From the NCBI RefSeq assembly GCF_002875945.1, contig NZ_MCZK01000101.1, positions 62,001-126,000 on the forward strand: a stretch of DNA of 64,000 nt, read 5' to 3'. The DNA is from Vibrio lentus (GTDB taxonomy: Bacteria; Pseudomonadota; Gammaproteobacteria; Enterobacterales; Vibrionaceae). Under the pieces are notes generated by a model. That model searched no databases. It saw nothing but the letters and a program-made list of their open reading frames with translations, and was not told where the DNA came from. The position numbers and the translations under genes were made by a program. Positions 1 to 8,629 of this stretch are shown one piece after another (position 1 is the first letter of the stretch; each line of letters starts with the position of its first letter).

Positions 1-1
1 A

Positions 2-256
2 AATATCGGTTTCGTAGTCCGACATATGGACATTGATTTTATTCAAGGTGCGCGACTTGATGATTCTTTACAAGTCATTACAAATATTTACGAGTTGAAG
101 CGAGCTACCTTGGTCTTCTGTCAAGAGATCGTAAATCCTGATGGCAAGGCATTGTGTAAAGCAATGGTTAAGGTAGCATGTATCGATAATCAAAAAATGA
201 AACCCAAAGCAATGCCAACATTTATTCTCACGGAGCTAACGAATAGTGACTGCTGA
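2..256 (+). CDS. ybgC: YbgC acyl-CoA thioesterase, C-terminal part (5' end outside window)
   Basis: The reading frame is already open at base 2 and ends with TGA at 254-256, so only about 84 C-terminal residues are present. The in-frame ATG at 26 is internal, because the peptide upstream of it ([13 protein letters not shown]) continues the fold. The pattern of a hydrophobic strand, then [12 protein letters not shown], then a long strand rich in V, T and I fits a hot-dog-fold thioesterase of the YbgC group. The family hydrolyses short acyl-CoA or acyl-ACP thioesters in the cytoplasm, and its gene normally opens the tol-pal operon. Its stop overlaps the tolQ start by 11 bases, indicating translational coupling. 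The catalytic Asp region lies outside the window. Confidence 0.9.
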   Translation, partial: NIGFVVRHMDIDFIQGARLDDSLQVITNIYELKRATLVFCQEIVNPDGKALCKAMVKVACIDNQKMKPKAMPTFILTELTNSDC

Positions 257-929
257 AATCTCAATCTTAGGCCTAATATTAGAAGCTAGCTTACTAGTTA
301 AGATGGTCATGCTGATTCTTATGGGCATGTCTGTTGTTTCTTGGGCAATGATCATAAAAAGAAGTAAAGTATTATCTCAAGCTTCTAAACAAACAGAAGT
401 CTTTGAAGACAAATTTTGGTCTGGCGTTGATCTTGCTAAATTGTACCAAGAGAGTAATAAACGCAAAGACGAGCTTTCTGGTACTGAAGAAATCTTCTAC
501 GCAGGCTTCACCGAATTTGCTCGCCTTCGTAAATCTAATGCCACTTCTCCAGATTTCATTATGGAAGGCACAGGTCGCGCAATGCGCGTTGCGGTTGCCC
601 GTGAAGTGGATGAGCTAGAAACCAATTTACCTTTCCTAGCGACCGTCGGTTCTATCAGTCCTTATATCGGCCTTTTTGGTACGGTATGGGGCATCATGCA
701 CTCATTCATCGCACTAGGCGAAGTGAAGCAGGCGACACTTGCTATGGTTGCACCTGGTATTGCAGAAGCACTGATTGCAACAGCAATGGGTCTATTTGCT
801 GCTATTCCGGCTGTTATGGCTTACAACCGCTTCAGTAGCCGAGTAGGTAAACTCGAACATAACTACGCGACTTTCTCTGAAGAGTTCCACAGCATTCTTC
901 ACCGTCAAGCGATGGCTGGCAGGGAATAA
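246..929 (+). CDS. tolQ: TolQ, proton-channel subunit of the Tol-Pal system
   Basis: The 227-residue inner-membrane protein has the MotA/TolQ/ExbB architecture: one TM helix near residues 15-35, a cytoplasmic loop, then two TM helices around 130-155 and 170-190. The conserved segment between the last helices reads [16 protein letters not shown]. With TolR it forms the proton-motive-force-driven stator that powers TolA during outer-membrane constriction. It starts with GTG at 246 inside the end of ybgC and is followed 3 bases later by tolR, so the three genes are translated as a coupled unit. Length matches the family. Confidence 0.97.
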   Translation: MTAEISILGLILEASLLVKMVMLILMGMSVVSWAMIIKRSKVLSQASKQTEVFEDKFWSGVDLAKLYQESNKRKDELSGTEEIFYAGFTEFARLRKSNATSPDFIMEGTGRAMRVAVAREVDELETNLPFLATVGSISPYIGLFGTVWGIMHSFIALGEVKQATLAMVAPGIAEALIATAMGLFAAIPAVMAYNRFSSRVGKLEHNYATFSEEFHSILHRQAMAGRE

Positions 930-932
930 TAG

Positions 933-1376
933 ATGGCTGGATACCAACCTAAAAAACGCAAAATGACGGCAGAGATTAACGTTGTACCTTACATCGACGT
1001 TATGCTGGTTTTGCTGATTATTTTTATGGTGACCTCACCGTTCGTCACACAAGGTGTTGATGTTGAATTGCCAAAGGCTTCAACGGCTAAGTCAGCTCAA
1101 GATTTACTGGGTGACGAGAACGCGAGCTTTATTATCGTTGAAGTGAACAAAGATGGTGAGCTTGGCTTGAGCGTTAACGATGAAGAGGTTCAACGAGGCC
1201 TGTCAATTGAAGACATTATTGTTCGGGTTAAAGCGGAATTGTCTCTGAATCCTAACTCTCCAGTGGCGGTCGGCGGTGATGCCGCAACGCCTTACGCTGA
1301 AGTTGTTTTATTACTTGATGAATTAAGCCGTGCAGGTGTGCCAAAGGTTGGCCTTTTAACGGATATAAGGGAATAG
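933..1376 (+). CDS. tolR: TolR, stator protein of the Tol-Pal system
   Basis: This 147-residue protein belongs to the ExbD/TolR family. A short basic N-terminus is followed by one TM helix at about residues 18-38. Its start carries the conserved NVVPYIDVMLVLLIIFMV signature, whose Asp is the proton-coupling residue in this family. The rest is a periplasmic peptidoglycan-binding domain. It lies 3 bases after tolQ and 13 bases before tolA. Length and order match the tol operon of E. coli and Vibrio. Confidence 0.97.
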   Translation: MAGYQPKKRKMTAEINVVPYIDVMLVLLIIFMVTSPFVTQGVDVELPKASTAKSAQDLLGDENASFIIVEVNKDGELGLSVNDEEVQRGLSIEDIIVRVKAELSLNPNSPVAVGGDAATPYAEVVLLLDELSRAGVPKVGLLTDIRE

Positions 1377-1389
1377 CTCCGTAGCATTC

Positions 1390-2457
1390 ATGAAAGCGAA
1401 TAATAAAAAATCCAATAATTTCAAAACGCCGCTTCTAATTTCAATCGGGCTGCATGTCATTCTATTCGTCGCTCTTATTTGGGGAGCAGACTTTACGATG
1501 TCAGAACCTAAGCCAACAGGGCAGATGGTTCAGGCGGTCGTGATTGACCCTCAGTTAGTTCGCAAGCAAGCTCAACAGATTCGTCAACAAAGAGAAGCTG
1601 CGGGTAAGAAAGAACAAGAACGGTTAGACAAGTTACGTCGCGAAAGCGAGCGACTTGAAAAGAATCGTAAAGCGGAAGAAGAAAACATCCGCAAGCTGAA
1701 AGAAAAACAAGCCAAAGAAGCGAAAGCGACGCGAGAAGCTGAAAAACGCCGAGTTGAAAAAGAGAAACAACGTAAAGTCGAAGAGGCTCGTTTAAAGACA
1801 GAACAAAAGAAAGCCGCGAAAGCAGAAGCTGATCGTAAGCTAAAAGAAGCCGCTGTGGTTAAGGCAGAGAAAGAACGCAAGGCTAAAGAAGCGGCTGTCG
1901 CCAAAGCTGAACAAGAACGCGTGGCAAAAGAAAAAGCCGCGAAAGAGGCAGCAGACAAAGCTCGTAAAGAAAAAGAAGCCGCTGAACGTGCTGAAAAGCA
2001 GCGTATAGCGAAAGAGAAAGAAGCGGCAGCAGCAGCGGAGAAAGCCCGTAAAGCAAAAGAAGCTGCAGCAAGAGCTGAAAAAGAGCGCAAGCAACAAGAG
2101 GCGGCATTGAACGATATCTTTGCTGGGCTTGAAACTGAGTCGACTCAAAACTCTTCGGCTAAACAACAATTTATTAGTGATGAAGCACAGCGTTACGGTG
2201 CGATTTATACTCAGCTCATTCAACAGAATTTATTGTTAGAAGACAGCTACAGAGGACGCTCATGTCGAGTGAACCTTAAGCTCATTCCTACGGGTTCGAA
2301 TGCGATTCTGGGAAGCTTGAGTATTTTGGATGGAGACAGCCGTTTGTGCGCAGCAACCAAGCGTGCCGTGGCACAAGTGCAATCTTATCCATTGCCTAAA
2401 GACCCAGACATTGTGAAATCACTTAAAGACATCAACTTAACTGTATCACCAGAGTAA
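1390..2457 (+). CDS. tolA: TolA, periplasm-spanning energy transducer
   Basis: The 355-residue protein has the three TolA domains. Domain I is an N-terminal TM helix (about 14-34) carrying the conserved SIGLHVILF stretch that contacts TolQR. Domain II is a long Lys/Ala/Glu/Arg helix (about 65-240). Domain III is the C-terminal globular domain with two cysteines, in SCRVNLKL and RLCAATKR, as in other TolA proteins. It links the inner-membrane TolQR motor to TolB and Pal, and is a known entry route for colicins and filamentous phages. The strongly biased codons of domain II create long antisense open frames that are not genes. Confidence 0.96.
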   Translation: MKANNKKSNNFKTPLLISIGLHVILFVALIWGADFTMSEPKPTGQMVQAVVIDPQLVRKQAQQIRQQREAAGKKEQERLDKLRRESERLEKNRKAEEENIRKLKEKQAKEAKATREAEKRRVEKEKQRKVEEARLKTEQKKAAKAEADRKLKEAAVVKAEKERKAKEAAVAKAEQERVAKEKAAKEAADKARKEKEAAERAEKQRIAKEKEAAAAAEKARKAKEAAARAEKERKQQEAALNDIFAGLETESTQNSSAKQQFISDEAQRYGAIYTQLIQQNLLLEDSYRGRSCRVNLKLIPTGSNAILGSLSILDGDSRLCAATKRAVAQVQSYPLPKDPDIVKSLKDINLTVSPE

Positions 2458-2469
2458 AAGGACGAACTT

Positions 2470-3822
2470 GTGTTAAAAAAACTATTACTGAGTTTTGTTT
2501 TCGTAATAGCGACAAGCAGCCAGTTTGCACATGCAGCGCTGGAGCTGGTTATTACAGACGGTATAAACTCTGCTAGACCTATCGCTATTGTACCTTTCCG
2601 CTGGGAAGGCGCAGAGCCACTACCACACGATGTATCAGCGGTTATTGCTTCTGACTTACAGCGCAGTGGTAAATTCAGCCCAGTTGCAACAAGCAAAATG
2701 CCTCAAACGCCTTACAGCGAAACAGAGGTCGACTTTGATGCTTGGACTAACTTAGGCGTAGATTCATTGCTAACCGGTAGCATTACTAAAAATGCTGAAG
2801 GGCAATACGTAGTCAACTATCAGTTGATCGACATTGTTCGTGGTCAACTGACCAAAGGACAAAGCCGTGCGCTGAGTGATGAAGGCCAACTGGTACTTTC
2901 TAAAGACCACGTTTTGTTCAACAAGAAAGCGACGGTTCAGGGCAAACGCTTAAGAGAGTACGCACACCGTATTTCTGATTTAGTGTATGAAGAACTGACT
3001 GGTGAGAAAGGCGCGTTTTTAACTCGTATTTCTTACGTGGTAGTGAACGACAAAGACAAATACCCATACCAGCTTCGTGTTGCTGATTACGATGGTTTCA
3101 ATGAGCGTTTAGTACTTCGTTCTAAGCAACCTCTTATGTCACCAGCATGGTCTCCAGACGGTAAGAAACTTGCTTATGTAAGCTTCCAAAATGGCCAAGC
3201 TGAAATATTCATTATGAATATTTACACAGGTGAACGTGAGAAGGTGACGTCATACCCTCGTCACAATGGCGCGCCAAGATTCTCTCCAGACGGTAAAACA
3301 TTGGCATTGGTATTGTCGAAAACAGGCAGCCTTCAAGTGTACACACTTGACCTTGCTAGCCGTAAGCTGACTCAAATTACCCGCGGACGTTCTAATAATA
3401 CCGAACCGTTCTGGCACCCAGATGGCAAGTCTCTTATTTTCACGTCGGATCGCGGTGGTAAACCTCAGATTTATAATGTAAATTTGTCCAATAATTCGAC
3501 TTCTCGTATTACTTGGCAAGGTAGCCAAAACTTAGGTGGCCAGATTACTCCTGATGGTCGATTCCTTATCATGGTGAATCGTAGCAACTCAGGCTTTAAC
3601 TTGGCTAAGCAAGATTTGGAAACCGGTGCAGTTCAGGTGCTAACAAAAACTCTGTTAGATGAATCTCCAAGCATTGCACCGAATGGAGGTATGGTTATCT
3701 ATAGCTCTATCTACAACAAAACAAACGTATTATCGATGGTTTCTATCGATGGTCGTTTCAAAGCTAGATTACCGGCAACCAACGGACGCGTAAGAGCGCC
3801 TGCATGGTCACCGTTCCTCTAG
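2470..3822 (+). CDS. tolB: TolB, periplasmic beta-propeller protein
   Basis: The 450-residue protein has an N-terminal signal peptide ([18 protein letters not shown], cleavage near residue 22). An alpha/beta domain follows, then a six-bladed propeller visible as repeated [13 protein letters not shown] and [12 protein letters not shown] type blades. TolB bridges TolA and Pal in the periplasm. It starts with GTG at 2470, 12 bases after tolA and behind an AAGGA-type ribosome binding site. Unlike the upstream genes it is followed by a 111-base gap with inverted repeats before pal. Confidence 0.97.
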   Translation: MLKKLLLSFVFVIATSSQFAHAALELVITDGINSARPIAIVPFRWEGAEPLPHDVSAVIASDLQRSGKFSPVATSKMPQTPYSETEVDFDAWTNLGVDSLLTGSITKNAEGQYVVNYQLIDIVRGQLTKGQSRALSDEGQLVLSKDHVLFNKKATVQGKRLREYAHRISDLVYEELTGEKGAFLTRISYVVVNDKDKYPYQLRVADYDGFNERLVLRSKQPLMSPAWSPDGKKLAYVSFQNGQAEIFIMNIYTGEREKVTSYPRHNGAPRFSPDGKTLALVLSKTGSLQVYTLDLASRKLTQITRGRSNNTEPFWHPDGKSLIFTSDRGGKPQIYNVNLSNNSTSRITWQGSQNLGGQITPDGRFLIMVNRSNSGFNLAKQDLETGAVQVLTKTLLDESPSIAPNGGMVIYSSIYNKTNVLSMVSIDGRFKARLPATNGRVRAPAWSPFL

Positions 3823-3849
3823 TTAAAGTGATACATTCTTTTAGCTATT

Positions 3850-3911
3850 GATAGTGTTAACTATTGTGGCAATTAACTATCTATAGCACTTAGTCGCTGT
3901 AGAAACTAAGT
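3850..3911 (+). repeat. Two inverted repeats in the tolB-pal gap
   Basis: The only sizeable gap of the tol operon holds an imperfect hairpin at 3850-3881 (GATAGTGTTAA pairing with TTAACTATC, one bulged base) and a second at 3888-3911 (ACTTAGT, 10-base loop, ACTAAGT). Neither is followed by a real T-run, so they are not convincing terminators. They may stabilise or process the mRNA so that the abundant Pal is made independently of TolB. Confidence 0.4.
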
Positions 3912-3933
3912 TTGATAACGTAAGGAAAAAAAG

Positions 3934-4476
3934 ATGCAACTTAACAAAGTTCTTAAAGGCTTGATGATTGCACTACCAGTGATGGCAGTAACGGCATGTA
4001 GCTCAACTGATGAAGCAACATCTGCAACTTCAGGTACTGAAAGCAACCAAACAACTTCAGGTTCAGAAGGCAACGTAGACACAACTGTTGTAACGCCAAT
4101 TGATGCTAACGCTCAACTGTCTGAGCAAGAGCTTAAAGAGCAAGCGCTACGCGAAACTCAAACAATCTACTTTGCATTCGATAACTCTACTATCGCTGGC
4201 GACTACGAAGAAATTCTAGCAGCTCACGCAGCTTACCTAAGCAATAACGTTGACATGAACGTTACTATCGAAGGTCACGCTGACGAACGCGGTACTCCTG
4301 AGTACAACATCGCACTTGGTGAGCGTCGTGCACAAGCTGTAGCGAAATACCTACAAGCTCTAGGTGTTCAAGCAGACCAAATCTCTATCGTAAGCTACGG
4401 TGAAGAGAAGCCACTTCTTCTAGGTCAATCTGAAGATGTGTACGCTAAAAACCGTCGCGCAGTACTAGTTTACTAA
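3934..4476 (+). CDS. pal: Pal, peptidoglycan-associated outer-membrane lipoprotein
   Basis: The 180-residue protein has a lipoprotein signal peptide ending in the lipobox VTAC (Cys22). A Ser/Thr-rich linker follows, then an OmpA-like domain from about residue 75. That domain holds [10 protein letters not shown] and the peptidoglycan-binding motif [20 protein letters not shown]. Pal anchors the outer membrane to peptidoglycan and is recruited to the septum by TolA and TolB. Codon use is strongly biased (GCT, GGT, CGT), as expected for a highly expressed gene. A good AAGGAA site precedes the ATG. Confidence 0.97.
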   Translation: MQLNKVLKGLMIALPVMAVTACSSTDEATSATSGTESNQTTSGSEGNVDTTVVTPIDANAQLSEQELKEQALRETQTIYFAFDNSTIAGDYEEILAAHAAYLSNNVDMNVTIEGHADERGTPEYNIALGERRAQAVAKYLQALGVQADQISIVSYGEEKPLLLGQSEDVYAKNRRAVLVY

Positions 4477-4509
4477 TTTTAGTAGGCTATATAATTGAGG
4501 AATTGCCTC

Positions 4510-5298
4510 ATGTTCAGTAACACAAAGCGAGTCATTTTGCTTTCGTTACTGGCAAGTGCAGCGAACATCGCGTTCGCTGCACCAGCTCCAGTATCCGATC
4601 TCAATAGCACCGCAACCAATTCATCATCTTCCTCTCGAGCAGCGTCTGCATCTAACGAATCAGATATTGAGCGTTTAGAACGCCTGCTTCAAAATCGCAA
4701 CCTCGTTCAGCTTCAAATGCAACAGCAAATCGACGACATGGCACTGGAGATCAGTGAACTTCGTGGTGAGCTGGAACGAAACAGTTACGATATGAAGCAA
4801 ATGCTAGAGCGCCAACGTGAACTGTTCATTGAACTGGATCGTGTAAGAGGCGAGGTGAAAGCAGCAGGAACAGCAACGGTAGCAGTGGCAGCGAGCGAAG
4901 GCTCTAAAGATGCTTCTGGTACGTTCAGTACTGATGTCGATGAGCAAACCGCTTATCAAAATGCTGTAGATATGATTCTAAAGCAACGAGACTACACGGG
5001 TGCTATCGCAGCATTCCAAAAGTTTCAAAAAGACTTCCCAGATTCAACCTTCACACCTAACTCACATTACTGGTTAGGTCAGCTTTATTTCGCTAAGAAG
5101 CAAGATAAAGAAGCCGTGAAGAGCTTTGCCGCTGTTGTGTCGTACAAAGACTCAAACAAGCGAGCAGATGCGCTGGTTAAGCTTGGTGACATAGCTGCGC
5201 GCAATAATAACGCGACGCAAGCTAAGAAATATTACCAACAAGTCGTGACCGAGTACCCAAACAGTGCTTCGGCAAAAGTGGCTAAAACCCACTTATAA
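4510..5298 (+). CDS. cpoB: CpoB (YbgF), Tol-Pal associated cell-division coordinator
   Basis: From the ATG at 4510 the protein has 262 residues. This start is preferred over the in-frame TTG at 4495 because a GAGG site lies 9 bases upstream and the protein then opens with a clean signal peptide ending near FAAPAP. A Ser-rich linker and a coiled coil (about residues 50-100, the trimerisation helix) precede a C-terminal TPR domain (about 145-262). CpoB is periplasmic and coordinates PBP1B peptidoglycan synthesis with Tol-driven constriction. It is the last gene of the tol-pal run and is followed by a terminator. Confidence 0.94.
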   Translation: MFSNTKRVILLSLLASAANIAFAAPAPVSDLNSTATNSSSSSRAASASNESDIERLERLLQNRNLVQLQMQQQIDDMALEISELRGELERNSYDMKQMLERQRELFIELDRVRGEVKAAGTATVAVAASEGSKDASGTFSTDVDEQTAYQNAVDMILKQRDYTGAIAAFQKFQKDFPDSTFTPNSHYWLGQLYFAKKQDKEAVKSFAAVVSYKDSNKRADALVKLGDIAARNNNATQAKKYYQQVVTEYPNSASAKVAKTHL

Positions 5299-5304
5299 AC
5301 AAAT

Positions 5305-5329
5305 AGAGGTGCTCAGGTACCTCTTTTTT
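5305..5329 (+). terminator. Intrinsic terminator after cpoB
   Basis: AGAGGT at 5305-5310 pairs with ACCTCT at 5319-5324 and is followed directly by TTTTT. It closes the tol-pal operon. Confidence 0.8.
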
Positions 5330-5504
5330 ATATCTATTTACTTCCTCCATATTTACTTAGCCGCTTTGTGACGCCAATGCATCACCTTGTTTATGCGTTT
5401 TAAGTATTAGCTAGACACCGCTTGCAACCAATCCTTTTTGATCCTCATCGCTGTCCTGTGTAGAATACTCTAATCCTCGGAAGAAGTTGCGTAGAGCAAG
5501 AGCA

Positions 5505-6566
5505 ATGAGTCATATACTAGATAAAATCGATACAGTTTACCCGTTTCCGCCGAAGCCAGTTCCATTGAGCGACGCTCAGAAACAGGCCCACATCGCGAAC
5601 ATCAAAAAACTACTTCAAGAAAAATATGCAGTTCTAATTGCACACTACTACACAGATCCTGAAATTCAGGCTCTGGCTGAAGAAACTGGTGGTTTCGTTG
5701 GCGATTCTTTAGAAATGGCTAAGTTCGGTAACCGTCATTCAGCAAGCACTTTGATCATCGCTGGTGTTCGTTTTATGGGCGAGTCTGCGAAGATTCTTAC
5801 GCCTGAAAAACGCATTCTAATGCCAACGCTTGAAGCTGAATGTTCACTTGATCTTGGTTGTCCTGCTGACAAATTTACAGAATTTTGTGATGCTCACCCT
5901 GACCACACCGTGGTTGTATACGCGAACACCTCTGCCGCTGTTAAAGCTCGTGCAGACTGGGTGGTTACGTCGAGCATCGCTTTAGAAATCGTTGAAAGCC
6001 TAGATGCTGAAGGTAAACCTATTATTTGGGGGCCAGACCGTCACCTAGGTTCTTACATCGCAAATCAAACTGGCGCTGACATGTTGCTTTGGCAAGGTGA
6101 GTGTATCGTTCATGATGAATTCTCAGCGGATGCTTTGAAGAAAATGAAATCGGTCTACCCAGAAGCGGCTATTTTGGTGCACCCAGAATCACCAGCAAGT
6201 GTTGTTGAACTGGCTGATGCGGTAGGCTCAACAAGCCAACTGATCAAGAAAGCGAAAGAGCTCCCTCATCCACAGATGATTGTCGCGACTGACAAAGGTA
6301 TCTTCTTCAAGATGCAGCAATTAGTTCCTGAAAAAGAACTGATTGAAGCCCCAACAGCGGGTGCTGGTGCTACTTGTCGTAGCTGCGCACACTGTCCTTG
6401 GATGGCAATGAACGGCCTTGAAGCGATTGAAAACGCACTTGAGCATGGTGGTAAGCAACACGAAATTTTCGTTTCTGACGAACTACGTGTTAAGTCTCTT
6501 ATCCCATTGAACCGCATGCTAGATTTTGCTGAACAGCTTAACCTACAGGTTAAAGGCAACGCTTAA
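5505..6566 (+). CDS. nadA: NadA, quinolinate synthase A
   Basis: From the ATG at 5505 the protein is 353 residues and begins [20 protein letters not shown], which aligns with the E. coli start; the upstream TTG at 5487 would add an unconserved tail. NadA condenses iminoaspartate with dihydroxyacetone phosphate to quinolinate in de novo NAD synthesis. Three cysteines (C113 in [10 protein letters not shown]200 in QGEC, C297 in CRSCAHC) occupy the positions of the 4Fe-4S ligands known from E. coli. nadA follows tol-pal in many gammaproteobacteria, but here it has its own upstream region and terminator. Confidence 0.96.
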   Translation: MSHILDKIDTVYPFPPKPVPLSDAQKQAHIANIKKLLQEKYAVLIAHYYTDPEIQALAEETGGFVGDSLEMAKFGNRHSASTLIIAGVRFMGESAKILTPEKRILMPTLEAECSLDLGCPADKFTEFCDAHPDHTVVVYANTSAAVKARADWVVTSSIALEIVESLDAEGKPIIWGPDRHLGSYIANQTGADMLLWQGECIVHDEFSADALKKMKSVYPEAAILVHPESPASVVELADAVGSTSQLIKKAKELPHPQMIVATDKGIFFKMQQLVPEKELIEAPTAGAGATCRSCAHCPWMAMNGLEAIENALEHGGKQHEIFVSDELRVKSLIPLNRMLDFAEQLNLQVKGNA

Positions 6567-6630
6567 TTTCGTTGTCGTGATGATATAAGCAGTCCAGCTT
6601 AATCACTGTTTTGCTTTCACCATCAAGAAA

Positions 6631-6656
6631 AAAACCAGCCGAGTGCTGGTTTTTTT
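6631..6656 (+). terminator. Intrinsic terminator after nadA
   Basis: AAAACCAGC at 6631-6639 pairs with GCTGGTTTT at 6645-6653, with the T-run continuing to 6656. Confidence 0.88.
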
Positions 6657-6778
6657 GTATCTGAATATTGGCTATCGATATCAATGTTGATCTTATGTAT
6701 CTTTTTCTGATGATACATCTTGTTGATATCGCGTATTTTTTCTAGCATGTAAATAAGATAGAAGGATTAGAGGCTCGA

Positions 6779-7810
6779 ATGATAATCTGGTTACAACTCA
6801 AACGCTGGATCAAAGCGAATATCTTTGTTTTGAATGGCAAAAATTTACTATTCACGTTTCTAGGCTACATATTTTTGTCGTGGTCGATGCTGTACGTTGC
6901 TGGTGAAACGGATTTAACCAACTCAATCACAACATTTGCCTATTATCTAGTCGTGACAGCGTCAACCGTTGGTTACGGAGACCTTTCACCGACAACGGAT
7001 GCAGGTCGATGGATTGTAATCCTATTTGTTATTCCAGGTGGACTGAGCCTTTTCGCAGCTTTACTCGGTAAGGTTGCAACCGAAGGTGTTGAATATTGGC
7101 GAGCAGGCTTGCTAGGAAAAAGGAGAGTTAGAGTGGACAACCACATTTTGATGCTTGGGTGGAATGAGCAAAGAACCATTCATCTCATTCGCATGTTGCA
7201 GCATGAAGAAACGGGCAAGCGACCAATCGTATTATGTACTCGTTCAGATATTGAGAATCCGTTACCTGGCGAAATCAATTTCGTCAAAGTGAATAGCTAC
7301 ACTGATGGCAAAGAGATGGAGAAAACGGGCATTGAGTCAGCCAGTTGTATTCTGATTGATAACCCGGAAGATGACATCACCTTATCTGCGGCGCTCTACT
7401 GTGCGAACCGAAACCCGAAGGCCCACCTTTTGGTTTACTTTAAAGATGAAGCATTGAGCGACCTGCTACACAAGCATTGTCCTAATTCAGAATGTATTCC
7501 TGCTGTTGGTGCGGAAATGTTGGCCAAAGCTGCTGTCGATCCTGGTTCTAGTGCGCTTCACCAAGAGCTATTGAGTTCCACAAGAGGCATGACACAGTAT
7601 TCAACGTACTTCCCTGAAAACTCTGAGCCTGTCACCGTTGCGCCTATTTTCTCTGTGTTTAAAGAGAAATATCAAGCAACGTTGATCGCGATTGATACGG
7701 GTAGTGGTATTGAACTTAACCCAGAACTTGATCAAGTTGTCAGCAGTGGGACTAAGTTGTTTTATATTGCCGATGAACGTATCGATCATTTTGATTGGAA
7801 AGGCTTTTAA
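6779..7810 (+). CDS. Two-TM potassium channel with C-terminal TrkA-N (RCK) domain
   Basis: This 343-residue protein has a TM helix at about 22-41, a pore loop with the K+ selectivity filter TVGYGD (residues 63-68) and a second TM helix at about 76-95. From about residue 113 there is a cytoplasmic Rossmann-like RCK/TrkA-N domain (DNHILMLGWNEQ) and then a further ligand-binding-like segment. The layout is that of MthK-type ligand-gated potassium channels. It stands alone, with a short upstream region and a strong terminator behind it. The gating ligand cannot be read from sequence. Confidence 0.9.
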   Translation: MIIWLQLKRWIKANIFVLNGKNLLFTFLGYIFLSWSMLYVAGETDLTNSITTFAYYLVVTASTVGYGDLSPTTDAGRWIVILFVIPGGLSLFAALLGKVATEGVEYWRAGLLGKRRVRVDNHILMLGWNEQRTIHLIRMLQHEETGKRPIVLCTRSDIENPLPGEINFVKVNSYTDGKEMEKTGIESASCILIDNPEDDITLSAALYCANRNPKAHLLVYFKDEALSDLLHKHCPNSECIPAVGAEMLAKAAVDPGSSALHQELLSSTRGMTQYSTYFPENSEPVTVAPIFSVFKEKYQATLIAIDTGSGIELNPELDQVVSSGTKLFYIADERIDHFDWKGF

Positions 7811-7835
7811 GCTAACACCGTTCCTTCAGATCTAG

Positions 7836-7861
7836 AAAAGGCCTCATCGTGAGGCCTTTTT
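7836..7861. terminator. Bidirectional terminator
   Basis: The perfect 11-bp stem AAAAGGCCTCA / TGAGGCCTTTT with a TCG loop has an A-run on one side and a T-run on the other. It lies between the convergent channel gene and the UPF0149 gene. Confidence 0.92.
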
Positions 7862-7920
7862 GTTATCGTTTGATCGAGCTAAGCAAGTTGAGCTTAATTC
7901 TTTTGCACTGCTTATCTAGC

Positions 7921-8490
7921 TTATTGAGCTTCTGCTAGTGCGATACCACGCTGAGTTAGTCCACAAAGCATCACAGGAACCGCGTTGAAGATCTCTTCGA
8001 ATTGCTCTAGGCCTTCAATGCCTTGTTCTGCAAGCGTTGCAATTGACGTTTCTGGATCGTAAAGCATACTTAGAGAAAGTAATACACCCCCGACAAGTGC
8101 GTTGTCTTCGCTCTCTTCAGGCATCAGTGTTTCCCAGTCATCACGGGCGATCTGCCAGCCTTGAAGTAAGCCTTCACAGAAATCACGGGCAGCAGTGTTC
8201 ACCACTTCTGCATCATCCAATTGGCAAGCTTCAGGCCAAACCCAAGTACCTTCGATTAGCTCAGGGCGTGTTTTATTCCAAAGCGTGATGATAACTTCAA
8301 TGTAGCTTTCAAGTTGTTCACCGTCTGTAAATGGAGCAACTTCTTCGCCACCCCAAAGGAACGGTAGCCACTCATGCGGTGTTAACACATTAGGCGCCGC
8401 TGCCATTGCAGTGACAAATCCCATGGTTTTGTGTTCTGTGATTAGCTTTCCTTCCAACTCTGGAAGCGCAAGAATATCTTGTAAGGTCAA
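7921..8490 (-). CDS. UPF0149 / YecA-YgfB family protein
   Basis: The 189-residue soluble protein has an all-helical UPF0149 profile. The N-terminus carries the family pattern KTMGFVTAMAAAPNVLTPHEWLPFLWGG, and central helices contain DFCEGLLQGWQ. It lacks the C-terminal SEC-C zinc motif found in E. coli YecA, so it is the plain form of the family. The biochemical function of this group is not established. It is monocistronic, convergent with the channel gene and divergent from the sensor kinase. Confidence 0.85.
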   Translation of the reverse strand: MTLQDILALPELEGKLITEHKTMGFVTAMAAAPNVLTPHEWLPFLWGGEEVAPFTDGEQLESYIEVIITLWNKTRPELIEGTWVWPEACQLDDAEVVNTAARDFCEGLLQGWQIARDDWETLMPEESEDNALVGGVLLSLSMLYDPETSIATLAEQGIEGLEQFEEIFNAVPVMLCGLTQRGIALAEAQ

Positions 8491-8629
8491 AGTGAGGTAC
8501 CGTAAAAGGGAACATATTTGCGCTTATAGTACCAATGAACTTGTGCCAATCAAGCTTCAATCTAAAAAGGCTTGATGTCGTTGGTGATAAACACTAGGTT
8601 TAACAGAAAAGAAAACAACAAAAAAAATT

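Noticed and set aside
1584..2223. Long antisense open frames across tolA
   Set aside because: They mirror the Lys/Ala/Glu-rich coding repeats of TolA domain II; low-complexity codons lack stops on the other strand. No ribosome binding sites or sensible domains.
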